DNA of 64,000 nt, taken from assembly GCF_032397745.1 (NCBI RefSeq), contig NZ_CP135921.1:5320501-5384500 (forward strand), given 5' to 3'. The notes beneath the pieces were generated by a model, which had not been told where the DNA came from, made no database searches, and saw only the letters and a list, made by a program, of their open reading frames with translations. Position numbers and translations under genes: made by a program. Below, one piece after another: positions 26,209 to 34,412 of the stretch. Origin of the DNA: Bradyrhizobium prioriisuperbiae (GTDB lineage Bacteria > Pseudomonadota > Alphaproteobacteria > Rhizobiales > Xanthobacteraceae). How positions within the stretch are numbered: position 1 is the stretch's first letter; each line of letters starts with the position of its first letter.

Positions 26209-26557
26209 GATGGGCCGACGGGGCCTTCGGTCAGGAGGAAACAGCCAGAATGCCGAGAAATCTGGCCGATCGGCGGCTGAATTGACGCGATTTGACGCGT
26301 TTCTGCCCGCGCGGCGGTCACTGCCGCGGAACAGGCGCTAGGTATGGCTTTCAAGGGCTTATGGCAAGTGCAAAGCCGGCCTCCCGGGCGTTACGGGGGA
26401 CCAGTTCCGGGGCTTTGGGCGGCCTTCTGGAAGGTTTCTTGTCCCCATCCCGACGCTCCCCCGGCAATGTTCCCGGGCGTCCCTTGCAGCCGCCGCGGGC
26501 TGACGGTTAAAGAGGGCCGGGGCGGCAGGCCCCGGCTTTTGGGAGTCTGGGCAGCGG
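26209..26557. other. Intergenic region between two divergent genes
   Basis: About 350 GC-rich bases. It contains a direct repeat TTGACGCGA/TTTGACGCG at 26282-26299, two copies of CCCGGGCGT (near 26386 and 26473), and ends in the hairpin listed separately. It must carry the promoters of both flanking genes. A 76-codon rightward open frame (26344-26574) exists, but its composition (Pro/Gly/Trp/Arg) and lack of a ribosome site argue against a gene. Confidence 0.45.
26516..26540 (+). terminator. Rho-independent terminator-like hairpin ahead of the UDP-sugar dehydrogenase
   Basis: GCCGGGGC (26516-26523), loop GGCAG, GCCCCGGC (26529-26536), followed by TTTT: a perfect 8-bp stem with a U-tract on the plus strand. 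There is no rightward gene upstream for it to terminate, since the neighbour runs leftward. It ends 17 bases before the GTG at 26558, so it fits a leader attenuator or a structure controlling translation. Confidence 0.6.
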
Positions 26558-27841
26558 GTGGCGCACCAACGTAAGATTGCGGTGATTGGACTGGGTTATG
26601 TCGGCTTGCCGGTCGCGGTGGCTTTCGCCCGTGATTCCCGGCCGGTGATCGGCTTCGACATCGACAAAACGCGGATTGACGAGTTGCGCGACGGGCGCGA
26701 CCGCACGCGCGAGGTGGACGCGGCCGAACTGCGCTGGCCCACGCTGGTGTTCTCGGATGAGGCGGTTCGTCTGTCCGAGGCGGATTTTTTCATCGTCACG
26801 GTTCCCACCCCGATCGACGACGCGCGCAAGCCGGATCTCGGCGCCATGCTGGCGGCGTCGCGAACCGTCGGCGGCGTGCTGAAAAAGGGCGACATCGTCG
26901 TCTACGAATCCACCGTCTATCCCGGGGCCGTCGAAGAGGAGTGCGCGCCGATCCTGGCGAGCGTTTCCGGGTTGCGCGCAGGAATCGATTTCAGCGTCGG
27001 TTATTCGCCCGAGCGCATCAATCCCGGCGACAAGCAGCACCGGTTCGAGACCATCATCAAGGTCGTCTCGGCGCAGGATGCGGCGACGCTCGATATCGTG
27101 GCCGATGTCTATGGATCGGTGGTGACCGCCGGCATTCATCGCGCACCGTCGATCAGGGTCGCGGAAGCCGCCAAGGTGATCGAGAACACCCAGCGCGATC
27201 TCAACATCGCTTTCATGAATGAACTGTCACTGATCTTTCACGCGCTGGACATCGACACCGGCGATGTTCTCGCCGCGGCAAGAACCAAATGGAATTTCCT
27301 GCCGTTTCAGCCAGGACTGGTCGGTGGTCACTGCATAGGCGTCGATCCGTACTATCTGACGCATCGTGCTGAAAAAGCAGGCTATCATCCCGAGGTCATT
27401 CTCGCCGGCCGCCGCATTAACGACAACATGGGCCAGCACGTTGCCCGCGAATGCATTCGAGGCCTTTTGCGGCGGAAGGGAAGCGGCGGGATCGTGACGG
27501 TGCTGGGTTTGACCTTCAAGGAAGACGTTCCGGATACGCGCAACTCCAAGGTCGTCGACATCGTCCGTGAACTGGAATCGTTCGGATTGACGGTGCAATT
27601 GCACGATCCGCAAGCCAACCCGGACGACGCCAAGCATGAATACGGTCTGACGCTGACTGCGTTCGAAACGCTGCGTCCGGCAGAAGCTGTTATCTTTGCC
27701 GTTGCTCACAGCCACTATGTCGCCGGCGGCTGGCCCATGATCCAGGGGCTGCTGGCGGACGGTGAGGGGCTGGTGCTCGATGTGAAGTCGAAGCTCGATC
27801 GGGCTGCGGTGCCGGCCGGCATCGAGCTGTGGCGTTTATAA
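26558..27841 (+). CDS. Nucleotide-sugar 6-dehydrogenase (UDP-HexNAc type, TviB/WbpA-like)
   Basis: 427 residues with a GTG start. RKIAVIGLGYVGLPVAVAFA is the NAD motif. The catalytic Cys259 lies in VGGHCIGVDPYYL, and the C-terminal sugar-binding domain has GLTFKEDVPDTRNSKVVDIV. The wording GGHCIGVDPYYLTHRAEKAG is that of dehydrogenases making UDP-N-acetyl-hexosaminuronic acids rather than plain UDP-glucuronate. It oxidises C6 of the sugar in two NAD-dependent steps. It starts a rightward group of sugar-nucleotide genes and is preceded by a hairpin with U-tract. Confidence 0.88.
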   Translation: MAHQRKIAVIGLGYVGLPVAVAFARDSRPVIGFDIDKTRIDELRDGRDRTREVDAAELRWPTLVFSDEAVRLSEADFFIVTVPTPIDDARKPDLGAMLAASRTVGGVLKKGDIVVYESTVYPGAVEEECAPILASVSGLRAGIDFSVGYSPERINPGDKQHRFETIIKVVSAQDAATLDIVADVYGSVVTAGIHRAPSIRVAEAAKVIENTQRDLNIAFMNELSLIFHALDIDTGDVLAAARTKWNFLPFQPGLVGGHCIGVDPYYLTHRAEKAGYHPEVILAGRRINDNMGQHVARECIRGLLRRKGSGGIVTVLGLTFKEDVPDTRNSKVVDIVRELESFGLTVQLHDPQANPDDAKHEYGLTLTAFETLRPAEAVIFAVAHSHYVAGGWPMIQGLLADGEGLVLDVKSKLDRAAVPAGIELWRL

Positions 27842-27879
27842 GGGCATGTTGACAAGAGCGATGGGCTCGGCAGGTTTGA

Positions 27880-28896
27880 ATGGCTGAACAGGCGATACTG
27901 GTGACCGGCGCGGCGGGCTTCATTGGCTTCCACGTCGCGCAACGATTGTTGCAGGCGGGCAAGACCGTGGTCGGTCTCGACAACCTCAACGACTACTACG
28001 ATCCGTCCCTCAAGGACGCGCGACTCAATGTGCTGCACAACGATCCGCGCTTCCAGTTCGTGAAGATGGATCTTGCGGACGAAGGCGGCATGGACCGGCT
28101 GTTCGCGCAGCACAAGTTTCCGGTGGTGATCCACCTCGGCGCCCAGGCCGGTGTGCGTTACTCGCTGCAAAATCCGCGCGCTTATATCTCGTCGAATCTG
28201 CAGGGCTTCGGCAACGTGCTCGAGGGCTGCCGCCACAATGGCTGCCGGCATCTGTTGTATGCGTCGTCGTCGTCGGTCTATGGCGCCAACACCAAGCAGC
28301 CGTTTTCGGTGCACGACAATGTCGATCATCCGATCAGCCTGTATGCGGCGACCAAGAAATCCAACGAGCTGATGGCGCATTCCTACAGCCATCTGTTCCG
28401 GCTGCCGACCACGGGGCTGCGCTTCTTCACGGTCTACGGGCCGTGGGGACGCCCCGACATGGCGATGTACATCTTTACGAAGGCGATCCTGGAAGGACGC
28501 CCGATCAAGCTGTTCAACCAGGGGCAGATGCAGCGTGATTTTACCTATGTGGACGATATTGCCGAGGCCATCGTCCGCCTGACTGAGCGTCCGCCGCAGC
28601 CCGATCCGTCCTGGTCTGGCGACAAGCCCGATCCGGGTACCAGCACGGCGCCCTGGCGCGTTTACAATATCGGCAACAACAAGCCGGAACAGCTGATGCA
28701 TGTGGTATCGGTTCTGGAGCAGGCGCTCGGGCAAACCGCCCAGAAAGAGCTTCTGCCGATGGAGCCGGGCGACGTGCCATCCACTTTCGCCGACGTCGAC
28801 GATCTGATGCGCGATGTCGGTTTTCGTCCATCGACGTCCATCGAAGACGGCATTGCCAACTTCGTGCGTTGGTATCGTGACTATCACAAGCTTTGA
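27880..28896 (+). CDS. UDP-glucuronate 4-epimerase-type SDR
   Basis: 338 residues. [19 protein letters not shown] and [18 protein letters not shown] are typical of the family that interconverts UDP-glucuronate and UDP-galacturonate (LspL/CapI type). The triad is ASSSSVYG and YAATKKSNE, and [14 protein letters not shown] is diagnostic. It is the second gene of the sugar-nucleotide operon and 38 bases after the dehydrogenase. It supplies an acidic sugar for lipopolysaccharide core or O-chain. Confidence 0.9.
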   Translation: MAEQAILVTGAAGFIGFHVAQRLLQAGKTVVGLDNLNDYYDPSLKDARLNVLHNDPRFQFVKMDLADEGGMDRLFAQHKFPVVIHLGAQAGVRYSLQNPRAYISSNLQGFGNVLEGCRHNGCRHLLYASSSSVYGANTKQPFSVHDNVDHPISLYAATKKSNELMAHSYSHLFRLPTTGLRFFTVYGPWGRPDMAMYIFTKAILEGRPIKLFNQGQMQRDFTYVDDIAEAIVRLTERPPQPDPSWSGDKPDPGTSTAPWRVYNIGNNKPEQLMHVVSVLEQALGQTAQKELLPMEPGDVPSTFADVDDLMRDVGFRPSTSIEDGIANFVRWYRDYHKL

Positions 28897-28907
28897 CGGC
28901 GGGATTC

Positions 28908-30320
28908 ATGTCTGATCGTATTATTCCCTTGATCATGTGCGGCGGCGCGGGAACACGGCTGTGGCCAGCCTCGCGCGAGGGACGGCCGAAGCAGTTTCTG
29001 CGGCTGTTCGGCGCGCTGTCGACATTTCAGGAAACGATGAAGCGGGTGTCGGATCCCTCGTTGTTCGCGCGGGTGATCGTCATCACCAACGCGGCCTATC
29101 GCTTCATGGTGCTGGAGCAGCTCGCCGAAATCCGGCTCGAGGCCGACGTGCTGCTGGAGCCGGCGCGCCGTGATTCCGGCTCGGCCATCGCCGCCGGCGC
29201 CGCGTTCGCGCGCACCCGTGATCCCGAGGCCGTGGTGCTCGCGCTGGCCGCCGATCACGTGGTCAAGGACACGCCCGCCTTCGTCGACGCCTGCCGCCGT
29301 GGCCTGGTTGGCGCAAATGCCGGCCGCATCGTCACGTTCGGCGTCGAGCCCGAACATCCCTCGACCGAATACGGCTACATCCGCCCCGGCGAGACCATCT
29401 CGGGCGATATCCGCGCGGTTGCGAAGTTTGTCGAGAAGCCGGACGCGGCGACCGCGGCCGGTTATGTCAGCGACGGTTATCTCTGGAACAGCGGCAACTT
29501 CATGTTCCGCGCCGAGACGCTGCTCGATGAGTACGCCAAGTTCGATGCCGACAGCGTCGAGGCGGTCACATCGGCGGTGAGCAAGGCGGGGCGCGATCTC
29601 GGATTCGTCACCCTCGACAAGGAATCGTTCGAGAAGGCGCGATCCATTTCCATTGACTATGCAGTGATGGAGAAGACCTCGCGGGCCGCGGTGGTGGCGG
29701 TCGCCTGCGGCTGGTCCGATGTCGGCTCCTGGCGCGCTGTCTGGGAATTGTCGCCCAAGGACGACGACGGCAATGTCACACAGGGCCAGGCCGTGTTCGA
29801 AGGCTCGCGCAATTGCAACGTGTCGACCGACAAGACCCTGGTCGCGCTCGAAGGCGTCGAAGACCTGGTCGTGGTCGCTACCCAAGATGCCGTGCTGGTG
29901 TCGCGCCAGAAAGATGCCGGCGGCCTGAAGCGGCTGGTCGGCAGACTGCGGACCATCGCGCCGCAGGTGACGGAAGATCATCCCAAGGTGCATCGTCCCT
30001 GGGGATCGTATCAGTCGCTCGACATCGGCGAGCGCCACCAGGTCAAGCGCATCATCGTCAAGGCGGGCGGGCGGCTGTCGCTGCAGAAGCATCACCATCG
30101 CTCCGAACACTGGATCGTGGTGCGCGGCGCGGCGCTGGTCACGGTGAACGAGATGCAGAAGGTCGTGCACGAAAACGAGTCGATTTACATTCCGATCGGC
30201 GCCACCCACCGGATGGAAAATCCCGGCAAGATTCCACTGGAATTGATCGAGGTGCAGACCGGTAGTTATCTCGGCGAAGACGACATCGTGCGCATCGAGG
30301 ACGACTACAAGCGCTCGTGA
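28908..30320 (+). CDS. manC: Mannose-1-phosphate guanylyltransferase / mannose-6-phosphate isomerase
   Basis: 470 residues from the ATG at 28908 with ribosome site GGCGGGA; an in-frame TTG at 28893 overlaps the previous stop and would add five residues. The N-terminal pyrophosphorylase signature is IMCGGAGTRLWPASREGRPK, with EKPDAATAAGYVSDGYLWNS downstream. The C-terminal cupin carries the type II isomerase/regulatory part (HRPWGSYQSLDIGERHQVKR, LQKHHHRSEHW). It makes GDP-mannose for glycan synthesis, including a possible GDP-fucose branch. Confidence 0.92.
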   Translation: MSDRIIPLIMCGGAGTRLWPASREGRPKQFLRLFGALSTFQETMKRVSDPSLFARVIVITNAAYRFMVLEQLAEIRLEADVLLEPARRDSGSAIAAGAAFARTRDPEAVVLALAADHVVKDTPAFVDACRRGLVGANAGRIVTFGVEPEHPSTEYGYIRPGETISGDIRAVAKFVEKPDAATAAGYVSDGYLWNSGNFMFRAETLLDEYAKFDADSVEAVTSAVSKAGRDLGFVTLDKESFEKARSISIDYAVMEKTSRAAVVAVACGWSDVGSWRAVWELSPKDDDGNVTQGQAVFEGSRNCNVSTDKTLVALEGVEDLVVVATQDAVLVSRQKDAGGLKRLVGRLRTIAPQVTEDHPKVHRPWGSYQSLDIGERHQVKRIIVKAGGRLSLQKHHHRSEHWIVVRGAALVTVNEMQKVVHENESIYIPIGATHRMENPGKIPLELIEVQTGSYLGEDDIVRIEDDYKRS

Positions 30321-30332
30321 GGCGATCGGCTC

Positions 30333-30349
30333 AGGGCCGTTCCGGCCCT
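30333..30349 (+). terminator. Short hairpin downstream of manC
   Basis: AGGGCCG (30333-30339), loop TTC, CGGCCCT (30343-30349) starts 13 bases after the manC stop. There is no T tract, so it may only end transcription with help from Rho or stabilise the 3' end. The rest of the gap to 30540 shows no gene. Confidence 0.35.
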
Positions 30350-30540
30350 CGCCCGGCCTCGGGAATACCTCTGTTTTCATCTCCAGCGATTCGCGGCCGG
30401 GCCGGGGCATCCCTGTAATTCTTTGAATCAAAACGTGTTTAACGGCAGGCGGCGGAGGTTCGCAACCCCGCTGCCGCCGTGCTAGACCATGCCGCGGCGC
30501 ATGTCGGGGTATCGCGCCGGCTTGGAATTCGGGGATTTCG

Positions 30541-31536
30541 ATGAGCTTGAAAAAAGTTGCACCGGGCGCGGCCCTCCGCGTGGGAGTGATCGGTGCGGGC
30601 ATCATGGGCAGCAACCATGCCCGCGTGCTGGCCGGCCTGCCAGGCATCGCGCTGACCGGCATTGTCGATCCGCTGCCTGCGCACCGCCAGCGGGCCACCG
30701 AGATGGTCGGCTGCAAGACGTTCACCGGCCTGGATGAGCTGGTCGCGGCCGGCGTGGATGCGGTCACGGTCGCGGCGCCGACCCATCTGCATCATGAGAT
30801 CTCGCTTGAACTGATCTCGCGTGGCATCCACGTGATGGTCGAGAAGCCGATCGCCTCGACGGTCCAGGAGGGCCGGGACATCGTCAATGCCGCGCAAGAG
30901 GCCGGCGTCACGCTGATGGTCGGCCATGTCGAGCGCTTCAATCCGGCGGTGGCCGCGATCAAGCAGGCGATCAAGGATGAAGACATTCTCTCGATCGCCA
31001 TCACTCGCGTCGGCCCGTTTCCGCCGCGGATGTCGAACGTCGGCGTGGTGATCGATCTCGCCGTGCACGACATCGACCTGATCCGCTGGTTCACCGAATC
31101 CGACATCGTCGACGTGCAGCCGCAGCTTTCCAGCGCCGTCGCCGAACGCGAAGACATCGCGCTGCTGCAGTTCCGCACCGAATCCGGCGTGCTCGCCCAC
31201 ATCAACACCAACTGGCTGACGCCGTTCAAGGCGCGCAGCGTCACGGTGGCGACCCGCGGCAAGTATGTGATGGGCGATCTGTTGACGCGCCAGGTCACCG
31301 AGTGCTTCGGCTTCCAGCCCGACGGCAGCTATTCGATGCGCCATCTGCCGGTCGGCCATGATGAGCCGCTGCGTGCGGAGCTGATCGCGTTTGCTGATGC
31401 CGTGCGTTCCGGCAAGGCGCCGGCGGTGACCGGCGACGAAGGCGTCGCCAGCCTCGAGATCGCCATTCAGTGTCTGGAAACGCCGGCCAAGCCGGCCAAC
31501 ACCGCAGGCAAGCGGCCGCGCCGCGCCGTCGGCTGA
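30541..31536 (+). CDS. Gfo/Idh/MocA oxidoreductase (WlbA-like)
   Basis: 331 residues. RVGVIGAGIMGSNHARVLAG is the NAD motif; MVEKPIASTVQEG contains the conserved EKP; HVERFNPAV and VVIDLAVHDIDLIRWF carry the substrate-side His/Asp residues. The pattern resembles UDP-N-acetylglucosaminuronate 3-dehydrogenases of the Wlb/Wbp pathway. With the 6-dehydrogenase upstream and the aminotransferase next to it, it would make the 3-keto sugar that is then aminated. The role as a 3-dehydrogenase is inference from context. Confidence 0.82.
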   Translation: MSLKKVAPGAALRVGVIGAGIMGSNHARVLAGLPGIALTGIVDPLPAHRQRATEMVGCKTFTGLDELVAAGVDAVTVAAPTHLHHEISLELISRGIHVMVEKPIASTVQEGRDIVNAAQEAGVTLMVGHVERFNPAVAAIKQAIKDEDILSIAITRVGPFPPRMSNVGVVIDLAVHDIDLIRWFTESDIVDVQPQLSSAVAEREDIALLQFRTESGVLAHINTNWLTPFKARSVTVATRGKYVMGDLLTRQVTECFGFQPDGSYSMRHLPVGHDEPLRAELIAFADAVRSGKAPAVTGDEGVASLEIAIQCLETPAKPANTAGKRPRRAVG

Positions 31537-31579
31537 TCGTTCTGCGCCGACCGTCGTCTCCGGTGAACTGCAGGACTGC

Positions 31580-32728
31580 ATGAACCAGCACACGCCCCCT
31601 CAGGCCATCGCCTTTATCGATGTCGTCGCCCAGCGCCGCAGGCTCGGACAAGCGATCGACGATGCGGTGACGCGGGTGCTGACCCACTGCCAGTTCCTCG
31701 GCGGTCCGGAAGTGACGCAATTCGAGGCGGATCTTGCAGCTTTCACCGGCGCCCGCCATGTGGTGACCTGCGCCAGCGGCACCGACGCGTTGCTGATGCT
31801 GCTGATGGCCAAGGGCTTTGGGCCCGGCGATGCGGTGTTCTGCCCGTCGTTCACGTTCTGCGCCACCGGCGAGGCCGTGGCGCTGGTCGGGGCGACGCCG
31901 GTGTTCGTCGATGTCGAGGACAGCACGTTCAATCTCGATCCGGCCTCGCTCGTCCGCGGCATCGCGACGGCCCAAAAACTTGGACTCGTGCCCAAGGCCG
32001 TGATCCCGGTCGACCTGTTTGGACAGAGCGCTGATCACGATGCGATTGCCGCAATCGCGGAGGCCGAGGGGCTGTTCGTGCTGGACGACGCCGCGCAAGG
32101 GTTCGGCGCAAGCTACAAGGGCCGCCGTCTCGGCACCTTCGGCCACGCCACCGCGACCAGCTTCTTTCCGGCCAAGCCGCTGGGATGCTACGGCGACGGC
32201 GGGGCGATCCTGACCGACGACACGGAGCTTGCCGAAACGCTGCGCAGCATCCGCGTGCACGGGCAGGGCACCGACAAATACGACAACGTTCGTCTCGGCC
32301 TGACCGCCCGGCTCGACACCATCCAGGCCGCGGTGCTGATCGAAAAGCTGAAAATCTTCCAGGACGAGATCGACGCCCGCAACCGCGTCGCCAAGCGTTA
32401 TTTCGATGCGCTGCATAATATCGTCACCGTGCCGCGTGTCGCCGAGGGCAATGTGTCGGTGTGGGCGCAGTACACCATCCGCCTGCCGCGCGGCGAACGC
32501 GACGGCTTTGCCACCGAGCTGAAGGCGCGGGGCGTGCCGACTGCCATCTATTATCCGAAGTCGCTGCACCAGCAGACCGCCTACAAGCATTATCCGGTGG
32601 CCGAGGGCGGGCTTGCGATCAGCGAACAGCTGTCCGAAGAGGTCATCAGCCTGCCGATGCATGCCTATCTCGATGCGGCGACGCAGGATCGCGTGATCCA
32701 GGCTGTGCGCGACGCGGTCGCAAGCTGA
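31580..32728 (+). CDS. DegT/DnrJ/EryC1/StrS aminotransferase (WbpE/WlbC-like)
   Basis: 382 residues of a fold I PLP enzyme. CASGTDALLMLLMAKGFGPG, VPVDLFGQSADHDAI and DDAAQGFGASYKGRRLG are sugar-aminotransferase marks, and Lys199 in FFPAKPLGCYGDGG should bind PLP. It probably aminates a 3-keto nucleotide sugar using glutamate. No acetyltransferase of the WbpD/WlbB type is adjacent, so the amino sugar may stay free or be acylated by an enzyme encoded elsewhere. It lies 43 bases after the oxidoreductase. Confidence 0.87.
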   Translation: MNQHTPPQAIAFIDVVAQRRRLGQAIDDAVTRVLTHCQFLGGPEVTQFEADLAAFTGARHVVTCASGTDALLMLLMAKGFGPGDAVFCPSFTFCATGEAVALVGATPVFVDVEDSTFNLDPASLVRGIATAQKLGLVPKAVIPVDLFGQSADHDAIAAIAEAEGLFVLDDAAQGFGASYKGRRLGTFGHATATSFFPAKPLGCYGDGGAILTDDTELAETLRSIRVHGQGTDKYDNVRLGLTARLDTIQAAVLIEKLKIFQDEIDARNRVAKRYFDALHNIVTVPRVAEGNVSVWAQYTIRLPRGERDGFATELKARGVPTAIYYPKSLHQQTAYKHYPVAEGGLAISEQLSEEVISLPMHAYLDAATQDRVIQAVRDAVAS

Positions 32729-32760
32729 TTTCGGCGTTTTGCGCCGTCTCCCCATGGGTT

Positions 32761-32791
32761 AGGGTCTGATTCAATCGTTGAATCAGACCCT
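32761..32791. terminator. Perfect 14-bp inverted repeat between aminotransferase and murJ
   Basis: AGGGTCTGATTCAA (32761-32774), loop TCG, TTGAATCAGACCCT (32778-32791): a perfect stem, 32 bases after the aminotransferase stop and 22 bases before murJ. TTCTCC follows on the plus strand. It can act as a terminator in either direction. Its lower GC content and perfect symmetry also fit a dispersed palindromic repeat. Confidence 0.6.
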
Positions 32792-32813
32792 TCTCCTATC
32801 CAGTTAGCATCCG

Positions 32814-34340
32814 ATGCTCAGGCGTATTTTCACCGTCGGCGGATATACGCTGCTCTCGCGGCTGACCGGTTTCGCGCGCGACATCATGCTTGCGGCGATC
32901 CTCGGCGCGGGGCCGATGGCGGACGCGTTCCTGGTCGCGCTGCGGCTGCCGAATGCCTTCCGGGCGATCTTTGCCGAAGGCGCGTTCAACACGGCATTCG
33001 TCCCCGCCTACGCTCACGTCCACGGCGAACGGGGCGAAGCATCCGCCAAGCTGTTCGCGGACCGCATCTTCACCCTGCTATTCATCTCGCAGGTGGTGCT
33101 GCTGATCGTTGCGTGGCTGTTCATGCCGCAGGCGATCTCGATCCTGGCGCCGGGTTTCAGCGACGATCCGACGCAGCGTCAGCTCGCCATCGAACTGACC
33201 CGTATCACCTTTCCCTATCTGCTGCTGATCACCCTGGTGACGCTGTATGGCGGCATGCTGAACGTCATGCATCGTTTCGCCAGCGCAGCCGCCGCGCCGA
33301 TTTTCCTCAACCTTGCCATGATGGCGACACTGGCACTGGCGGCTTTCTTTCCCAGCGCCGGCCATGCCGCGGCCTGGGGCGTGCTGATCTCCGGTTTCCT
33401 GCAGTATTTTCTGCTTGCGGCGGATACCGCGCGTCACGGCGGCTTGCCGAAATTTGCGCCCCTGAAGCTCGACGACGATGTCCGTGGATTCTTTCGCACC
33501 ATCGGGCCCGCCACACTCGGCTCGATGGGAACACAAGTCGCTGTGTTTGCCGATACGGTCATCGCAACGTTCCTTCCGGCGGGCGCCTTGGCGGCGCTCT
33601 ACTACGCCGAGCGGCTCTACCAGCTTCCGATCGGTGTGATCGGGATCGCGATCGGCACCGTGCTGCTGCCGGAAATGTCGCGGCGCCTGACCTCAAGCGA
33701 TCACGCCGGCGCCATGGCCTCGCAGCGCCGCGCGTTCGAGTTGACGCTGCTGTTTTCGGTGCCGTTCATTGCGGCATTCCTGACGGTGCCCGACATCATC
33801 ATGCGGGCGATGTTCGCTCGCGGCGCTTTTACCAAGGCGGACGCGGCGGCGGCCGGCGCCACGCTTGCCGCCTACGCCGTCGGGTTGATTCCATTCGTGT
33901 TGATCCGCAGTGCAGTATCCACCTTCTACGCGCGCAAGGACACGGCGACGCCCGTTAAAGCGTCGCTGATCGGCCTTGCGGTCAATGTTCTGCTCAAGAT
34001 CGCGCTGGTCGGCGGGCTGGCACAGGTCGGGCTGGCGCTGGCCACAGCGATCGGCGCCTGGGTCAATTTGCTGCTGGTGATCGGGTTCGCGGTCCGGGCC
34101 AAGTATCTGGAGTTCGATCGGGCGTTCCGGCTGTCGCTGCTGAAGTTCGCCACGGCCGGCGTGCTGCTGGCGGCCGTGTTCTGGCTGACCGGCCGATTCG
34201 CGCCGCTGTTATTGGCGGGCATTGCGACGTTCCGCGATGAATTGACGCTGGGGCTCTTGATGGTTGTCGGAACAGGGGTTTATGGCGCCGCGGTATGGCT
34301 GCTATTCGGCCGCCGCTGGGTCACTTCTTTGGTGCGCTGA
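32814..34340 (+). CDS. murJ: Lipid II flippase MurJ
   Basis: 508 residues with about 14 membrane segments. The opening RRIFTVGGYTLLSRLTGFAR and ADAFLVALRLPNAFRAIFAE with GAFNTAFVPAY are MurJ/MviN hallmarks, and ALYYAERLYQLPIGVIGIAI lies mid-protein. MurJ moves lipid II across the inner membrane for peptidoglycan synthesis, and is usually essential. It is separated from the sugar genes by the inverted repeat, so it probably has its own expression. Confidence 0.95.
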   Translation: MLRRIFTVGGYTLLSRLTGFARDIMLAAILGAGPMADAFLVALRLPNAFRAIFAEGAFNTAFVPAYAHVHGERGEASAKLFADRIFTLLFISQVVLLIVAWLFMPQAISILAPGFSDDPTQRQLAIELTRITFPYLLLITLVTLYGGMLNVMHRFASAAAAPIFLNLAMMATLALAAFFPSAGHAAAWGVLISGFLQYFLLAADTARHGGLPKFAPLKLDDDVRGFFRTIGPATLGSMGTQVAVFADTVIATFLPAGALAALYYAERLYQLPIGVIGIAIGTVLLPEMSRRLTSSDHAGAMASQRRAFELTLLFSVPFIAAFLTVPDIIMRAMFARGAFTKADAAAAGATLAAYAVGLIPFVLIRSAVSTFYARKDTATPVKASLIGLAVNVLLKIALVGGLAQVGLALATAIGAWVNLLLVIGFAVRAKYLEFDRAFRLSLLKFATAGVLLAAVFWLTGRFAPLLLAGIATFRDELTLGLLMVVGTGVYGAAVWLLFGRRWVTSLVR

Positions 34341-34412
34341 GGGGGTTTGCGCTGGGGCGCGATCCGCTGCAATATAGAATGGTTCTAGTTCTGAAGTGCC
34401 CCCGGAGATCCA

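Noticed and set aside
26344..26574. 76-codon rightward frame ahead of the UDP-sugar dehydrogenase
   Set aside because: Runs through the terminator hairpin and into the next gene in another frame; composition is not protein-like.
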